A program made the position numbers and the translations under genes. This document shows, one piece after another, positions 4,455 through 5,453 of a stretch of DNA of 5,453 nucleotides. The stretch is from CALESS01 sp964405455 (GTDB lineage: Bacteria > Chloroflexota > Anaerolineae > Anaerolineales > Anaerolineaceae). The stretch spans positions 1 through 5,453 of the forward strand of contig CAYOOA010000114.1 in assembly GCA_964405455.1 (NCBI GenBank), in the 5' to 3' direction. Under the pieces are notes generated by a model, which saw only the letters and a program-made list of their open reading frames with translations, was not told where the DNA came from and did no database searches. Each line of letters starts with the position of its first letter. The stretch's first letter is position 1.

Positions 4455-5453
4455 CTATGGCTTCCAGGGTTTGGCCAGCGTGGCGCGCATGACAAAACGG
4501 TCCACCGCGCCAAAGCGGTACTTGTACTCCTCGTCGCCGCGCATGAAGTCAAACTCACTGTACTGATTCTCGTTGGCCCACTGCAGCAGGTAGCCCAGCA
4601 GCACCCAGCCGGGGGAATATTCCATGAAGCGCCGATCCAGCCCGGAGTTATAGATCCACAGCCGGTTGAGATAATCAAAGCTCAGGTAACCGGCCGCCTT
4701 CTCCCCGTTGACGGTCAAAAAGGCCAGGTGCAGGCAGCCCTGCTGGAAGGCGCAGCGGGCTGTGCTCAGCATCTGGGTGCGCATGGCCGGGGTGAGGAAG
4801 AAAGCTTTCTCCGGGTCCTGCGCCATCAGGTCCATGAAGGCGTTGATCTCGCTCTCCAGCCCCTCCGCCTGGCGGACGATGTACCACTGCGCCGGCACTT
4901 CCATCTCCTCGGCCCGGCGCATCTTGCGGCGGATCTCGTGGCGCTGTTTTTTGTCGACCCCGGCCAGGTAGGTTTCCCAGTCGCCCGGCAGGGGGATGTA
5001 GGGCGAATGCTGCAACTGCTGCACTCCCAGCTTCCAGCCGGCCCGGGCGGCAACCTCCGGCAGGGCGGCGAGCGTGGGCGAAGAATCGAGCAGGTTGTGC
5101 AGGTCGAGGGTCTGCCAGGCGGGTAAATCCGCCGCGGGCAGAAAATCCAGCAAGCCGGCCAGAAATTCGGCCGTATCCGCCGGGCGGACGATGAAATCCA
5201 GGTAATCGGAGATTTCCACCGCGCCCAGGAACAGCAGGGCGGGGCCTTCCTGGTAATGGAGGACGTGGAACAGCGGGGCAATCCCCACCAGGCGCTGCCC
5301 CTCGCGGGCGGTCACGATGGCCAGGCTGGCGGTCTGCGGCCATTCTCCGCCGCCGCGCCCGCTCCACCAGGCTTGCAGGTATTCAAAACGCAGAAAGGGC
5401 ACATGGGCTGCCGATTCCGCCAGCAGGTCATTCCATTCTTTTTCCAGTTCCTG
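4455..5453 (-). CDS. CelD/BcsL-type GNAT (FemAB-like) acyltransferase, N-terminus outside the window
   Basis: A protein of the Acetyltransf_6 / FemAB-like group: two GNAT-like halves, cytoplasmic, often encoded near exopolysaccharide or envelope genes. Substrate unknown. The frame is open from base 5453 to TAG 4455 (332 visible residues). The visible N-terminal part, LEKEWNDLLA then VPFLRFEYLQAWW, is the usual opening of these proteins, so few residues are probably missing. Other marks, counted in the visible fragment: DKKQRHEIRRKMRRAEE (167-183), the basic helix joining the halves; AGYLSFDY (254-261); YNSGLD (268-273); SPGWVLLGYLLQWA (280-293); and FDFMRGDEEYKYRFGA (301-316), the C-terminal signature. 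A GTG at 5402 could be read as a start, but it falls inside the conserved opening and would remove the first helix, so I reject it. It converges on the M55 gene and shows no functional link to it. Its promoter is not visible. Confidence 0.88.
   Translation of the reverse strand, partial: QELEKEWNDLLAESAAHVPFLRFEYLQAWWSGRGGGEWPQTASLAIVTAREGQRLVGIAPLFHVLHYQEGPALLFLGAVEISDYLDFIVRPADTAEFLAGLLDFLPAADLPAWQTLDLHNLLDSSPTLAALPEVAARAGWKLGVQQLQHSPYIPLPGDWETYLAGVDKKQRHEIRRKMRRAEEMEVPAQWYIVRQAEGLESEINAFMDLMAQDPEKAFFLTPAMRTQMLSTARCAFQQGCLHLAFLTVNGEKAAGYLSFDYLNRLWIYNSGLDRRFMEYSPGWVLLGYLLQWANENQYSEFDFMRGDEEYKYRFGAVDRFVMRATLAKPWKP

Noticed and set aside
4675..5367. A 230-codon minus-strand frame overlapping the GNAT gene in another register
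   Set aside because: Same strand, shifted frame, Gly/Pro/Arg-rich; the GNAT frame carries all the conserved motifs.
1..5453. Search for CRISPR arrays, tRNA/rRNA, insertion sequences, phage genes, toxin-antitoxin or defence modules
   Set aside because: No regularly spaced repeats, no transposase- or integrase-like frames, no terminal inverted repeats and no RNA-gene signatures were found. All longer stretches are accounted for by five envelope or peptide-metabolism genes.

Overview
The window is GC-rich chromosomal DNA, densely coding, with short intergenic gaps. The gene repertoire and protein style suggest an Anaerolineae-like Chloroflexota bacterium or MAG: a membrane-anchored LysM/M23 peptidase with a Thr/Ala/Pro-rich linker, a WbbL-type GT2 next to a GT-B transferase of the 'TDDLVFD...KSEIKWLEAG' type, a FemAB/CelD-like GNAT, and an M55 D-aminopeptidase. 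This assignment is an inference from protein style only; no rRNA or other marker gene is present.

Layout. Positions 1-1037 (minus) hold the N-terminal three quarters or so of a membrane-anchored LysM + M23 metallopeptidase. Its C-terminus runs off the left edge. The 173-base gap upstream (1038-1210) carries a good sigma-70 promoter for that gene. Positions 1211-2104 and 2101-3381 (both minus) form a two-gene unit. The upstream gene is a GT-B glycosyltransferase and the downstream gene a WbbL-like GT2 glycosyltransferase, overlapping by ATGA. A 110-base divergent region (3382-3491) separates this unit from a plus-strand M55 D-aminopeptidase (DppA-like) at 3492-4316. That gene ends in a clear intrinsic terminator at 4354-4397. 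A second, unrelated hairpin (4412-4440) lies between it and the convergent minus-strand gene at 4455-5453. This last gene is a CelD/BcsL-type (FemAB-like) GNAT protein whose N-terminus lies beyond the right edge.

The genes share a loose cell-envelope theme. Two transferases would add sugars to a surface glycan or glycolipid. A LysM/M23 protein would bind and cut (or regulate cutting of) peptidoglycan. A D-aminopeptidase could recycle D-amino-acid peptides, and a FemAB-like acyltransferase is of a kind often found near exopolysaccharide genes. Only the GT pair is convincingly co-transcribed.

I see no CRISPR array, tRNA, rRNA, insertion sequence, phage gene or defence system. The window reads as ordinary core/envelope DNA. 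The observations most worth checking are small-scale: a probable leaderless start for the GT-B gene, the promoter architecture of the LysM/M23 gene, the double hairpin in the convergent gap, and the incomplete N-terminus of the GNAT gene.
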